Shown: one piece after another, positions 1 to 11,047 of the stretch
How the letters are laid out: each line of letters begins with the position of its first letter
Position numbering within the stretch: the first letter of the stretch is position 1
Assembly: GCA_002633025.1 (NCBI GenBank)
Contig: NMRB01000093.1
Span: 267,014-331,013 of the forward strand
Reading direction: 5' to 3'
DNA: 64,000 nt
DNA from: Notospermus geniculatus
Lineage: Eukaryota; Nemertea; Pilidiophora; Heteronemertea; Lineidae
Translations under genes and position numbers: made by a program
The notes under the pieces: generated by a model
What the model was told of the DNA's origin: nothing
The model's database searches: none
What the model saw: the letters and a program-made list of their open reading frames with translations, nothing else

Positions 1-139
1 CAATCGTCTTCGACTCGGAAGCTTTCGGCAACCTTCGGGCAGCCATTATAAGCACCTCGTCCGTATATAGCGGATTAAGTTCGACCACCATATGGTCGGT
101 GATCAGGTCAGAAGTGATGCGGTTGTAGCATTGCGCAGA
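1..139 (-). CDS. Possible partial exon of an unidentified minus-strand gene
   Basis: Read on the minus strand, the sequence stays open from a candidate splice acceptor (reverse complement ends in TTTCTAG at 140-146) to the window edge. The peptide contains the stretch ITDHMVVELNPLYTDEV and a basic segment AARRLPKASES. Its composition looks coding, but I do not recognise a family. The next gene, the phosphomannomutase, starts about 470 bp away in the opposite direction, so this could belong to a divergently transcribed neighbour. In vertebrates PMM2 is head to head with TMEM186, but nothing here resembles that protein. It could also be a chance open frame. Confidence 0.25.
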
Positions 140-612
140 CTAGAAATAGTTCCCTTATAATTTTTTATTTAACTGATGTTGTGTTTGCACAAAATGAGTT
201 ATTTCGCAATAAATATTTATATAAAAACGTTTGAGTGGTTAAACTGTGCATTTTGCAACGATTTTTATTGAAAAATTCGTATGCATTAGGTGACTGTTTC
301 TCCCTCCCCACCTCGATCACGAAACAACAATGGCCGCCATAGCTTCACCACTTGAGAAGTTCAACGTGCTGTTATAGCGTGAATAACCCTTCATCAGGTA
401 AGGTAACATGCTGCAACTCATTTTTCTATATGTAGCAACATTCACAATGCCTAATTGGTGACTTAGATCATTCAAACAGATATTTTGAACAGTCTTGTCG
501 AACCGATCTTCATCAAAGTAGTTCACGGAGCAATATGGCGCTGTCCGATATACGTCAGAGTTACGATGTTGGCACGAATCGTTCTCTGACGTTCAGATTG
601 TGCTGTGTACAA

Positions 613-3600
613 ATGGCAGCGATGGATCAGCGTGACACGTCGACGATTTGTTTGTTCGATGTTGACGGGACGTTAACCGCCCCACGATTGGTAAATGAGT
701 TGTTAAGTCAAAGAACTCAATGCAAGGAATGAATGAAATGAGTCAAAACTTCCTCACAATGAATGGTTCGATCTCAAAATGTGAAACGAAAACAGAAAAA
801 GCGTCCAAATTTGTTAAGCGCCACCTACCGGCATGTTGAGGAATTGTAATTCAGCTGCCAATCCAGTCCCTTTTTGGCCCCATCAATGGCATGGGTCATG
901 TCATTGCAAGGACATGACATCCAGACCCATGGCATGGTTAGATCATTAAATACTGGTAGTGACTGTCAGGCCAGCAAATAGGCCTACCTAGGCCCCTATA
1001 CTATATAGAGTAGACCTATTTACTTGCCTACGTCATAGATCGTTTTCACGACGTAACTCCGACAGTGTCCGCCATGATGACGTTACACGTTTTGCCCACC
1101 ATCAGCCAATGCATTTTGCGTTTCTGCTGGTGGGCAAAACGCGTAACGTCATCATGGCGGACACTGTCGGAGTTACGTCGTGAAAACGATCTATAGGACC
1201 TTTTATCAGTTTAGCCATGGACCACAGCTAGCCTAGGCCTAGGCTTAAGCCTAGGCCTAGGCTTAGGCCTAGTAGGATAGGTTTTCTTTTTGATAGTGGG
1301 ACTGTGTCAGATTCAGACAAGAGTTGATCAAGGCCCTTGGCTCGGGAACTTTGACCATGAATGAATGTAACAATTGTTTTCCCATCCTGTTCTAGCAAGT
1401 CACACCAGAGATGTCAGCATTCCTTCAAGAACTGAAGAAAAAGGTGATTGTTGGGGTGGTTGGTGGATCAGACCTGAAAAAAATCCAGGAACAACTTGGA
1501 GGGGATGGTATGTATTAATGCTTTAAATGCAAGTCATATTTTCAGGAATTGGGCTACCCACTTGCCGAACTTCAGTTATTTCATAATATTTGGCCTTTGG
1601 CTTATGGTGGACGAAACTGACTGTTCCAATTTTGGCTTAAGAGCCTTCTTACGATTGCTCCATCATAACTCATTTTCAAAAAATTATTGTTACCGTAACC
1701 CTGTACCATATTGAATTCTTTGACATTAACAGCAGAATTATATTTCGACTGTTGTATTTCAGTTGTGAAGGATTATGATTTCTGCTTCTCTGAAAATGGT
1801 TTAGTTGCACATCAGGAAGGATGTTTGATAGAAAAAACAGTAGGTAGTATTATGTCCTTGAATTACCGTAGATTCAATATTCCGCATGATATCCTATATA
1901 CATATGTACCGTAAAGTCATCCTGGAATAAATAACAATGTCGCATTCAATTTCACATTGCCTTTGTTGAATGGCCACACAAAACTTCCAACTTTACAATA
2001 CAATATACATGTTCCTTTCCAGAGCATTCAGAAATTCATGGGTGAAGAAAAACTTCAGACCTTCATTAACTATGCACTAAAGTACATGTCCAACATCACT
2101 CTGCCTTGCAAAAGGTTTGTATACCGCAGATAGCAGGCCTTGTCTTCTGAGGGGAGCAAAAAACTGCTCGCCGGAGAACAATAGAGTTTTCTATTGTTCT
2201 CAGTCAGGCGAGCAGTTTTTTGCTCCCCTCAGAAGACAAGGCCTGAGATAGTTTATAATGTTGCAAGCATGCTCAAACTGTATCTGTATGCACTTTGGAC
2301 TTCTGTGCTCTAACAACTGTCTTCCTGAGAATTGTTGTACATGTGTGATTTTTTTCTCACATTCCAGGGGAACTTTTATAGAATTCCGTACAGGTCTGAT
2401 AAATGTGTGCCCAGTAGGCCGTAGCTGTACTCAGGAAGAACGAATACAGTTTAATGAATATGACAAGGTTTGTGTAACAAATTTTGAGGAAGTATTCTCG
2501 TACCTTTCCATAACTATTAATCAGAATCTGTTTTGACATTTCAAGGGGGATATTAATCTCTCTTTTTCAATTTCAGATTCATAATATACGTAAGGATTTT
2601 GTAGCTGATTTGGAAAAACAATTTCCTGATTTAGGTCTAGTGTTTGCTATAGGTGAGGTGCTTTCTTTTTGGTCTTATGGTTATGTGATCTATGTTGAGA
2701 CAAAACTTGATCAAATATTATCACGTTTTGTGGTTCTCAGGTTGCCAATAGAACAGGTGATATTCTCATGAATCATTTCTTAAACTTCGTGAGTCCTATA
2801 AGNTCGCCGGAGAACAATCGAGTTTTCTATTGTTCTCAGTCAGGCGAGCAGTTTTTTGCTCCCCTCAGAAGACAAGGCCTGAGATAGTTTATAATGTTGC
2901 AAGCATGCTCAAACTGTATCTGTATGCACTTTGGACTTCTGTGCTCTAACAACTGTCTTCCTGAGAATTGTTGTACATGTGTGATTTTTTTCTCACATTC
3001 CAGGGGAACTTTTATAGAATTCCGTACAGGTCTGATAAATGTGTGCCCAGTAGGCCGTAGCTGTACTCAGGAAGAACGAATACAGTTTAATGAATATGAC
3101 AAGGTTTGTGTAACAAATTTTGAGGAAGTATTCTCGTACCTTTCCATAACTATTAATCAGAATCTGTTTTGACATTTCAAGGGGGATATTAAACTCTCTT
3201 TTTCAATTTCAGATTCGTAATATACGTAAGGATTTTGTAGCTGATTTGGAAAAACAATTTCCTGATTTAGGTCTAGTGTTTGCTATAGGTGAGGTGCTTT
3301 CTTTTTGGTCTTAAGGTTATGTGATCTATGTTGAGACAAAACTTGATCAAATATTATCGCCTTTTTGTGGTTGCCAATAGAGCTTGTGCAGATGACGTCA
3401 TTACGGAAAAATCCGCCATCTCGACGGTGAAATTGACGTCAAACGACATCGGCGACCCACGTGGTGCAGTTTGTCATCAGCGCAAGTGGAGTGTGTGCGT
3501 CTTCAATCATGACGCGATCTACACGTGGCACACTTTATCGTCGACGTCAGCATGGTGGATCGCCGGTCAAAAGTGACGTCATAATGACCCACTGCACAAG

Positions 3601-4088
3601 CTCTATAGAACTGGTGATATTCTCATGAATCATTTCTTAAACTTCGCGAGTCCTATAAGTTTCCTTCTTCCCATTTCAGGAGGCCAAATAAGCTTTGATG
3701 TTTACCCTACTGGTTGGGATAAGAGGTTCTGTCTTAAATACTTAGAGGGAAAGTTCAAGACAATACACTTCTTTGGTGACAAAACTGCCAAGGTAAAGCT
3801 AATCCGGTATTGATTGTACCGGTAGTTCCTTCCATGAAGAATTGATTGGTTGAATTCAAGAAATATATATGTTTGAATCACGTGTTATGTATTGATGTGA
3901 TCTTCTACTAGTGATCTTCTTGATGTTCTTTACATTTTACTAATGATATCGCAGTTTATTAAAGTACCATCTTCTCACTGTTTCAGGGTGGCAATGATCA
4001 CGAGATATTTGAAGATGAACGAACGATTGGCCACACTGTCACTGGTCCTGAAGATACAATCAAACAGCTAAAGGAACTTTTCTTCTAA
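613..4088 (+). CDS. PMM2: Phosphomannomutase, 8 exons, complete
   Basis: Converts mannose-6-phosphate to mannose-1-phosphate, the precursor of GDP-mannose for N-glycosylation; a cytosolic HAD-superfamily enzyme. Exons: 613-690, 1396-1507, 1763-1839, 2023-2114, 2368-2467 (or 3004-3103), 2577-2652 (or 3213-3288), 3680-3792, 3987-4088. All introns are GT-AG, phases join without a break, and the sum is 750 nt, 249 aa against 246 in human PMM2. Exon 1 carries the catalytic FDVDGTLT motif (nucleophile Asp16, acid/base Asp18). Exon 2 has VGVVGGSD, exon 5 RGTFIEFR and the substrate-binding GRSC/QEER segment, exon 7 GQISFDV and FFGDKT, exon 8 GGNDHEIF. The ATG at 613 gives a family-like N-terminus; in-frame ATGs at 535 and 622 are alternatives. 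Exons 5-6 occur twice around a contig join (n at 2803), and only one pair can be used. The protein could equally be called PMM1/PMM2 ancestral type. Confidence 0.97.
1035..1194. mobile_element. Foldback MITE in PMM2 intron 1
   Basis: A 160-bp near-perfect palindrome. The terminal repeat starts ATAGATCGTTTTCACGACGT and its reverse complement closes the element at 1194. Arms are about 65 bp around a short central loop. It has no coding capacity and looks like a non-autonomous DNA transposon of the foldback type. The TGACGT-rich arms resemble those of the element at 3378-3605. Confidence 0.75.
1228..1271. repeat. CCTAGG/GGCCTA low-complexity palindromic repeat
   Basis: Repeated CCTAGG and GGCCTA words around a central CTTAAG make a short, almost perfect palindrome in PMM2 intron 1. 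TAGGCC words are scattered through the whole window, so this looks like a genome-wide simple-sequence habit rather than a specific site. Confidence 0.6.
2134..2245. repeat. Foldback element in PMM2 intron 4
   Basis: A 112-bp palindrome: CAGGCCTTGTCTTCTGAGG at the left edge is mirrored at the right, and the inner parts pair through GAACAATAG / CTATTGTTC. The elements at 22045-22140 and 63924-64000 share this loop design (an ACAATAG-type word mirrored at the centre). A right-hand part recurs at 2804-2881 because of the duplicated contig end. Confidence 0.75.
3004..3288 (+). CDS. PMM2: Duplicate PMM2 exons 5 and 6 (alternative allele)
   Basis: Exon 5 copy 3004-3103 and exon 6 copy 3213-3288, both with intact acceptor (CAG) and donor (GTTTGT, GTGAGG) sites and the same phases as 2368-2467 and 2577-2652. 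Exon 5 is unchanged. Exon 6 begins ATT CGT here but ATT CAT in the first copy, so residue 155 is Arg in one and His in the other. Using both pairs would add 176 nt and shift the frame, so the copies are mutually exclusive. Confidence 0.85.
3378..3605. mobile_element. 228-bp non-autonomous TIR element, present in one PMM2 copy only
   Basis: Perfect 13-bp terminal inverted repeats: TAGAGCTTGTGCA at 3378-3390 and its complement at 3593-3605, extended inward by imperfect TGACGTCA-containing arms. The sister copy has the uninterrupted sequence GCCAATAGAACAGGTG near 2744, which is the empty site. It encodes nothing. The flanks suggest a short target duplication within (T)ATAG, but the exact edge is ambiguous. 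Confidence 0.75.
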
Positions 4089-4532
4089 GTCATTCTTCCT
4101 GGTGCGATCACAGATCTTCGCTTCGGTGGCTGTTAACTTATGTGTAGGTGCTGTACCCAAGACTTGGCAAACAAGGACATAACTCCATAGTATTAACTAT
4201 GAGCTAGTCATGAGGTGAATGTGTCAAACCTATGTCAATCATGTATAACCTACCATAGATATGTCAGACCATGGTCTTTGATATATTCATGGTACTGGTC
4301 CATATAGAGGAATGCAAATGGCACTCTTGTTGGCTTACCCACTGGCAAGTTGACAATAGCAGCTTAGTTTGTGGGCTTTTCTGTTCAAATCCTAATTCGC
4401 TTCCATGAAGAACAGGTTGGTTCTGCGTTTCTGAGATTATGTAATTTATTACTATGTCAAAGTACATGTAAAGCTGTGAAAGTAGAATGCTTTTGTACTT
4501 AATGATGGAGATGCAATCAGTTATTTTCCTAA

Positions 4533-4538
4533 AATAAA
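4533..4538 (+). terminator. Candidate PMM2 polyadenylation signal
   Basis: A canonical AATAAA hexamer 445 nt after the PMM2 stop codon, the first one I noticed downstream. No cleavage-site evidence is available. Confidence 0.45.
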
Positions 4539-4610
4539 GCACTTAACTCAGCATCGATCATTGCTTTGTACTATTATAAATCCATCCACCCATTACCGGT
4601 AAGTGCAAGT

Positions 4611-4967
4611 CAGGGGCGTAGGCTGGAGGTACACTGGGTACATGTGCAGTAAAGAGAGTAAAAAATCAAACTTGTAGTTGTGTAAATTTTGGTTAAGAAT
4701 AGCTCTGAAATCACGTCTCAGAGCATCTAAATTCCAAACTTTTCTGGGGGAGGCCCCCCTCCAGAGCGCATCTTTGTCATGTTTGTTACTCTTCAGCATA
4801 CTGTGCAATGACAGCCCACTATCAATATGCACAAACACCTGGAAAAAACTTCAGAATTTCCTGCGGCGGACAACACAAGTAAATACAGGCCTAGTCTACA
4901 GGAAGAGTTCCTCCTTCCCAAAAATGTGCACCTCCCCAGGCTCCGACCAAACCAGCCTACGCACTTG
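4611..4967. mobile_element. CAGGGGCGTAGG-type TIR element, 5-bp TSD
   Basis: Left end CAGGGGCGTAGGCTGG, right end CCAGCCTACGCACTTG, flanked on both sides by CAAGT (4606-4610 and 4968-4972). The interior shares sequence, in the opposite orientation, with 16331-16545 and 19190-19430: the word around ACTACAAGTTTGATTTTTTC. Open frames here are short and overlap on both strands, so I read it as a non-autonomous element. The ends and the 5-bp duplication recall hAT-like elements, but the superfamily is inferred. Confidence 0.6.
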
Positions 4968-4972
4968 CAAGT

Positions 4973-6081
4973 AGGCCTACAGCTATTCTCTGGACCAAAT
5001 GAATGCACAATAAGCTGGTATCTGAATCTCTCAGTTTCACCAATGTGTGTTTATTTCAAAAAGAATCAACAGGCGGATACTACATACACAAGAAGACTGC
5101 ACAGATTTACGGACTATGATACAAATGGCTATATACAATTTACAAGACCAGCATTGGAAACCTTACATATGAGTCAATGAACAAATGCGTTGTGCTGCAA
5201 CAGGTATAAGTTGACAAGCAATAATGCATTTACCTATAAATTAGTGATTAAAACTGATACAGGTTACTAAAAAGAATTGGCTGCCCAAAATGGATTACAA
5301 CAAAGACACTGTTCGTGACAGTGCTGGAGGTCATTCCGCCATTCCGTACTTCAGATGGGTGTTATTAAAGGCTCTCGTGGATCCTCACCATCTGCTCTTC
5401 ATGAGTATGATGAGTAGCTCATCACACAGTGCTGTCTCTTTCTAAAATAACATGCCGCAAAACCAGTAAAAGTACATGTACACTTATCTCAGTGGACAAT
5501 CAGCATTATGCATCACTTACGATTTTACCAGAACAAATTCATACATTTCGGCTATTCTATGTGAATACAATATGGAATACCGCTACACAAACCATGCAGC
5601 TTCAAATATTTTGAACTGTTGGCATAGGCAATAACCGGTACTCCATCATGTCATGAGCAACGTTGCCCTTCAGCACTTCTAAGAACTTGCAAAATGAAAG
5701 CTGTCGTGTGCATTGCAAAAGCTCACCTGGCAGTGGCACCAAAGTGATCAAATAGGTACATGTAGATCTGGTCTGTTTCATACATGCACTCCTGCTACTG
5801 CTGATGTAACCTTAGACTGAGAAGTACCCGGTGTACAATTATACCAAGATCGATGCCAGACAGCGTGACACTATTAGGCTATCGTAAAAAAAGTATTTTC
5901 CCATCTCACAATCACAGATGACTGTTGTAGAATGAATCTCAATCCAACATCTGCCATGTCAAAACCGATACATTGAAATCAACATCATAATCCTCATGCT
6001 GGAGTATTGGAAAAGTCTATTTCAACACGTACCTACCTTTAGTGGGGAAACAAACAACCAAAAACAAACACTTAGGGCTCT
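4973..6081. other. Intergenic, no feature recognised
   Basis: Short overlapping open frames, none with splice signals or a recognisable family. Follows the PMM2 3' end. Nothing further seen. Confidence 0.5.
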
Positions 6082-6340
6082 GGGACCATATTCATAAACA
6101 TACTTAAGTCTAAGTGTGATACTTATCTTTTGTGTTGAACCTTGGAGGAATATACTGAGTATAATTCCTCCAAGGTTGAACAAAGGATAAGTGTCACACT
6201 TAGTGCATTTTTCATTTGGCTAATGGTACCATTTGCTTAAAGTCACTTTATGAAATAGGCCCAGGGCCCATATTCATAAAGCTACTTAAGTCTGAGTTAA
6301 TGGTACCATTAGCTTAAAGTGACTTTATGAAACAGGCCCC
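6082..6340. repeat. ATATTCATAAA / TTTATGAA inverted-repeat element pair
   Basis: Two adjacent inverted-repeat units. The first (about 6082-6264) folds through CCTTGGAGGAAT / ATTCCTCCAAGG with outer arms AAGTGTGATACTTATC / GATAAGTGTCACACTT. The second (about 6267-6340) has CCATATTCATAAAG at one end and CTTTATGAAACAGG at the other. Parts of the first recur in SLC15A4 introns near 25640-25700 and 31315-31370, so it is a dispersed family. Confidence 0.6.
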
Positions 6341-7106
6341 TGGTTGGTTGTCTAAAAGAAACAATTGCCCTCACCAATTCCCATCAGCTGGCAGCTTCCC
6401 CATCAGGGATTTAGCCAACCTGTGCTGCAAGGTTGTATCCTCGGAGACAATTTGGTGTGAGGTAGGTTGGAAATCTGACCAGCTGTATTGTATCAATACA
6501 TCAGTTGCTGATCCACAGAGATATCATTTAATAACAGGACAAACTTTTGTAAAAAATAAGTGAATAACCAGTCATATTCTTGATCAACAAGAACTAAGAT
6601 GCTTTATATGCAATGCTACCACCTCTTGAAGGTGAATACATAATTTATGACCATAAATCACGGAAGGTTTAACTCAAGCAACGACCAAATTGGCACAGAG
6701 ATAACATACTGCAGCAAGAGTAACTTATTTCACGACAGATATTGGTACAACTCATTTTGCTGTTAGCACACTGAAGTGATAATATTTTACTTTCAAAGTG
6801 AAATGTGGCCATGAAATGAAGGCGACTTGCATTCATTCCAAAACAAAATCCAAAAGGCAAACCTTACTGCAACAGATACATATCCACAGCCCACCTCCAA
6901 TCGTACATGTATTTGTACAATTCAGAGGAGGCAAAGTACAGAAGTTTCAGAAATATTCAGAAAAAGTTACACCTAAACAGAAAAGCATGCAATTTCTAGA
7001 GTAATTGATAAGTCATCAATCTGTCCATTTCGGTTACATTTCAAATCAAACATTTTGAGTGACATGATTATGCTTAGAAAACAACCCATTCTCATGTCTT
7101 CTTCAG

Positions 7107-7222
7107 TATTTCAGCAAAGCTAGGTCGGTTAAAACCAGTGATTAACAGTGAACTGAAAGAATTTCCACACTCTGCCAAAGGAACACAGAGGCGCATGAAC
7201 CACTTTCTCCATCCAGTTATTG
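7107..7222 (+). CDS. Candidate orphan exon between PMM2 and MAP2K4
   Basis: A 116-bp open segment bounded by a good acceptor (TCTTCTTCAG at 7097-7106) and a good donor (GTAAGA at 7223). Read in phase 1 it has no stop and encodes about 38 residues, including SAKLGRLKPVINSEL and GTQRRMNHFLHPV. I do not recognise the peptide and found no partner exon nearby. It could be an exon of a sparse plus-strand gene, a non-coding RNA exon, or chance. Confidence 0.22.
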
Positions 7223-9756
7223 GTAAGAACACCATGTACTAAACATATTGACTGACACATAAATTAAGCATAAGCATTGATAATACCAACTGCTGTGCAA
7301 TCATACTCATCATTTTGCTAAGCTTTGAGCTTCTCACAGCAGGCCAACATCATACCAGTATTTTATATTTTTGTGGCACAACTAAAGACAGGCAACATAA
7401 GTGAACACCACAAAAGTGTTCTTCAACCATACATGTACAAATACATGTATGTGTACATGTATTTGCTTCAGAATGCCAGGCAACAGAGTGAACATCACCA
7501 TTATATTTTTCAACAATGATTGCTTTAGAATTCCAGGCAACGTAAGTGAACATCACAACGGTGTTCTTCAACAGTACATGTACAGTATTTGCTCAGAATG
7601 CCAGGCAACTTAAGTCAATGTAAGTGAACTTCATAATAAATAGTGCAGTTTTTATCAACAATGGCAGCATTGCTGCAGGATACTGTACCGTTCATTTGGT
7701 ATCAACATTAGTAATACAGAACCAATAATACAAACTGCAAGACCGAATCAGTACATGTATGTGGTCAACTTACGGTACATGACTGTTTGTGAACTAAAGC
7801 CGACACATTAACACACACAGATACCAAATCTGAGGATTGCCCTAGAGAGACAACGCTGCGAAGTGCTAACTTTGTGCATATGAAATCAATATTGCTAGCC
7901 TTGGGTGATGATTCAGTCAAATGTCGATGAGCTAAATAAGACAGATATTCCAGTTACCAGATTCTGAAACGAACAAGATACCCCCATCTTTGCTGATTTC
8001 ATACCTGTCGTTATTAAAATAACTGGGTTGTGAGGGATAAAGCACAGAAACTGGCTTCAGAACTGGAAAATCTACACAGTTTGCAGAAAACTACCGTACC
8101 GAATGTCCATGTAAAAAAATTGTTGCCAAACAGCATGACTTCTTCCTCTAAAAAAATTTAAAAAGAGGACGACTCCCATAAAACTGGAAAATTTACATGT
8201 ACATGAACATGAAATGCTTAATTGCTGATGCAAATGAGTGAGCATTATAATCCGACTCCACTGATCTCAAAAACATGGACTCACACATCACATGGGTCAA
8301 ACACAAAAATTATATTAATACAATATGACACCAGGTCAGATGTCTCCAGGACACCAGAACCATGCTTTCGCCTCGAGTAATCACATACAAGTGATAAAAC
8401 AAGGCAGTTCCCTTATACTTCAAGTTCAAACTGACCAGTCTGTGACTTAAACATGATTATCTCACAGAACGCCCAAGACCAACCATACATCTTGATTACA
8501 CCCTTTTCTGAAAAACAGGGCAACACAGACCAGAATCTGAAAACCACATTGGGCAGGCAAGAACCTTTCATGAATTCATGTGATTTGGTGAGAATTTGCT
8601 GGTTGCAAGGCTAAGCTATCATGTTTCTTTCACACTAAATTGGGCAAAGCAAGGCGAATCATGACAGGATATGCAGCGAAGAGAAACTCTTATATCATGC
8701 TGCCATATGCTTTTGAAAGAAAATCTCAGCAAAATTTTTATCTTGAAATAGAGATCTCACCAAACTATTACAGGTCTCATCTTCTGACTAGAAGTAGAAT
8801 CACTTGATGATTCACCACGGTGTAGAGTAGGGTGGCATCCTATTTCTGAAAATATGACAGGGGTACCCTGATCTGAAGTAGGCGCTTTTTGAATATCTGC
8901 CTCCCCAGTTACTTTCATTCGCATCAGTGCTCACCTTCCAAGCAACGACACACACAACATCTCCTTAACTACACCACTGCTAGCATACACACATGTATAT
9001 GAAACAAATCACATTAATTTGGACCCATCGTTTTGTCTCGATCACCTTTAGAAAAAAGTTCCTCAGTCTCAATTCAGCACAGGAAGCAGATGTATCAACC
9101 TGAAGACATAACATCCACAGGATGCCAATTCTAAAATCTGTATGTTTGATCCAGGAGTATGATGGATCTGAATTGCACAAAACTAGGGTTAACCTACTCC
9201 CAATGCAATCAAACAATCTCATATTTGCTGTATGCTTACATATTGTAAGCAAGTACCCCAACGAAGTTCAGAACTCCATCTATGTTTGATAGTTTATAGC
9301 AGAGTTTTGAAAGTGAAGAATACACTTGACGGTTAACCCCATGATAATTTCTATTTGTCCTGAAAGTGTCTTCCCTTACTAAACCAGTGCTCCTTGGTTA
9401 CATGTATATCGCAACAAAGGACACTCTCCCAAAGAACTCATTCTTTGAATGACTCAGTCACAATATTAATGATGAGTATCGACAATCAAAAATACACAAA
9501 GACATGTCCCAAGTTTAGAGGTGGCCAACCCTGAGCTCCCTATAGAAACAGCAAGCTCTTTTACGATAGGGGTCAAGCCATCCTCAGAACTTGAGGCATC
9601 TCTTAAATTTCCTTAAACAGAAGATGTTGCAGAGTTTCTATCAATGAATTCCTTCTGGCAGTCGCTATGAATACCTCTCAGTTCTCATCTAGGATATAAA
9701 AACGGCTATGGTTATAGTGTGGTGATGGTTACAGATGTACCGGTATGTGAAAAGTA
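7223..9756. other. Intergenic region with degenerate tandem repeats
   Basis: No gene seen. Between about 7385 and 7625 there are three to four diverged units built on CCAGGCAACNTAAGTGAAC and GTGTTCTTCAAC, interrupted by TACATGTA-rich microsatellite (7432-7465). The remainder is AT-rich sequence with only short open frames. Confidence 0.5.
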
Positions 9757-9940
9757 CAGTGCACCCTCGCTCTTACGAACCTCGATTTTACGAACTTCCG
9801 GATATTATGAACCGAACGTCTGGCTCCCAAAATTTCATGACATGTAGGGGTATGTAAATCTTCGCTATTGCGAACTCCGCGTTAGTACAAACTTAACCCT
9901 TGGACCCTGAAGGGTTCGTAATAGCGAGGGGGGGGGACTG
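9757..9940. mobile_element. 184-bp pogo/Tigger-like MITE with TA target duplication
   Basis: Terminal repeats CAGTGCACCCTCGCTCTTACG and the complement of CGTAATAGCGAGGGGGGGGGACTG, with TA on both sides (9755-9756 and 9941-9942). The CAGT start, the ACGAACC inner motif and the TA duplication fit the pogo/Tigger branch of Tc1/mariner. No transposase. Confidence 0.8.
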
Positions 9941-9942
9941 TA

Positions 9943-11047
9943 CCTATGTTTCAATTGATCCATGTCAATAGCCCATTGCTTGAATGATCATTTAATCATT
10001 ATGCTTCATTTTTAACATCCTTCTTCAGCTTACGCAAATCATAGACAACATTCATTCTCAATGGTAGAAACCCCAACACCAGCAATAAAGCCTGGGATAA
10101 AAGATCCCCTTGGCAAATGTGTTCAGTCAGGATGGGACTTTGCTTGCAAGCATCAGCTGCAGAAATGTATAAATTACATGCATCACCAAAATATTTGGTA
10201 ACAGACTCGCATAACTGTGAATACCAAGCCATGTAATGATTTACAATGTATTTGTGACCAGATTTCCAATAGTGCTTGTATCTTTTTAACCCTTAATGGA
10301 CTATCTATGAAGAAAAGCAAGTACAAATGTTTCAATTTTTTCCCATAAAAACCTAAAAATGCGCAAGATTTGTGTGAACAAGCTACTGCCAAAATGGGTG
10401 CACAGCCAATAATCTACATTCAAAGTGTTAAGAGTATTTTGTTGAAATTCATGTTGCCTGTCTACTAAGTCCATAAGGGTTAATAATGGCACACTTGTAG
10501 ATTTCCTTTGCATTCGTATAAGCAGGAATATTCAGCATTGACTACATACCTATACATTATTATGACCAGAGAAACACAGGCAGGTACAGCAAGTTTTTGG
10601 TATGTTGAGTCTAGTTCAAAGCACCAAAATCATTTGTGAATCAAGGCAACAGACTTCAACTAAGATATATGTTTATCTTCATGAGCAAACGGTGTTTTGA
10701 CAAGTGAACTGCAAATTTTGAGAATAGTTTTGAGACTTGATGACCTTAGATGAGATCTCTTAAAGTGAGTGTCAGGATATTGTCAAGAACCACTCTTATG
10801 CAAAGTATCTTCAAATAAAGAGTCAGCTCAAATGACACTTTCGAAAACATTTTAAAATCAATCATCGGAATCATAACCTTTTTAAATCAACAAGACGATG
10901 GATTTATGAGAGCTGTGTCAACATACCTGAACTTGCTACAACCTGCCAAATTGTGAAATGATTTTAAGATGAACCATCACAGCATGTTAGATACATTATC
11001 TCCAGGAAACGCCAGCAGGGTCCCCTTCCTGCTGAAGCCTGCAATTG
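9943..11047. other. Downstream region of MAP2K4, possibly 3' UTR
   Basis: Lies just downstream of the minus-strand MAP2K4 stop codon, so part is probably 3' UTR. An ATG-initiated 77-codon minus-strand frame ending at 9999 matches nothing I know and has no splice context. Confidence 0.4.

Larger units (their letters stand above)
2804..3660 (+). other. Second copy of the PMM2 exon 5-6 region (likely assembly overlap)
   Basis: Bases 2804-3660 repeat 2169-2802 at near identity, starting exactly after the single 'n' at 2803. The main differences are a few substitutions and the 228-bp element at 3378-3605, present only in the second copy. The simplest reading is two alleles overlapping at a contig join and not merged. 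A true tandem exon duplication is less likely because both edges coincide with the join. Confidence 0.85.

Noticed and set aside
2258-2536. 92-codon frames (also at 2894-3172) in PMM2
   Set aside because: These only read through exon 5 into the flanking introns; the exon edges are set by splice sites and the conserved protein.
4593-5180. Several overlapping frames on both strands
   Set aside because: Mostly inside the repeat element at 4611-4967, overlapping on both strands, and without a transposase motif.
9999-10232. 77-codon ATG frame downstream of MAP2K4
   Set aside because: No family, no splice context, and lies where the MAP2K4 3' UTR would be; length is within chance.
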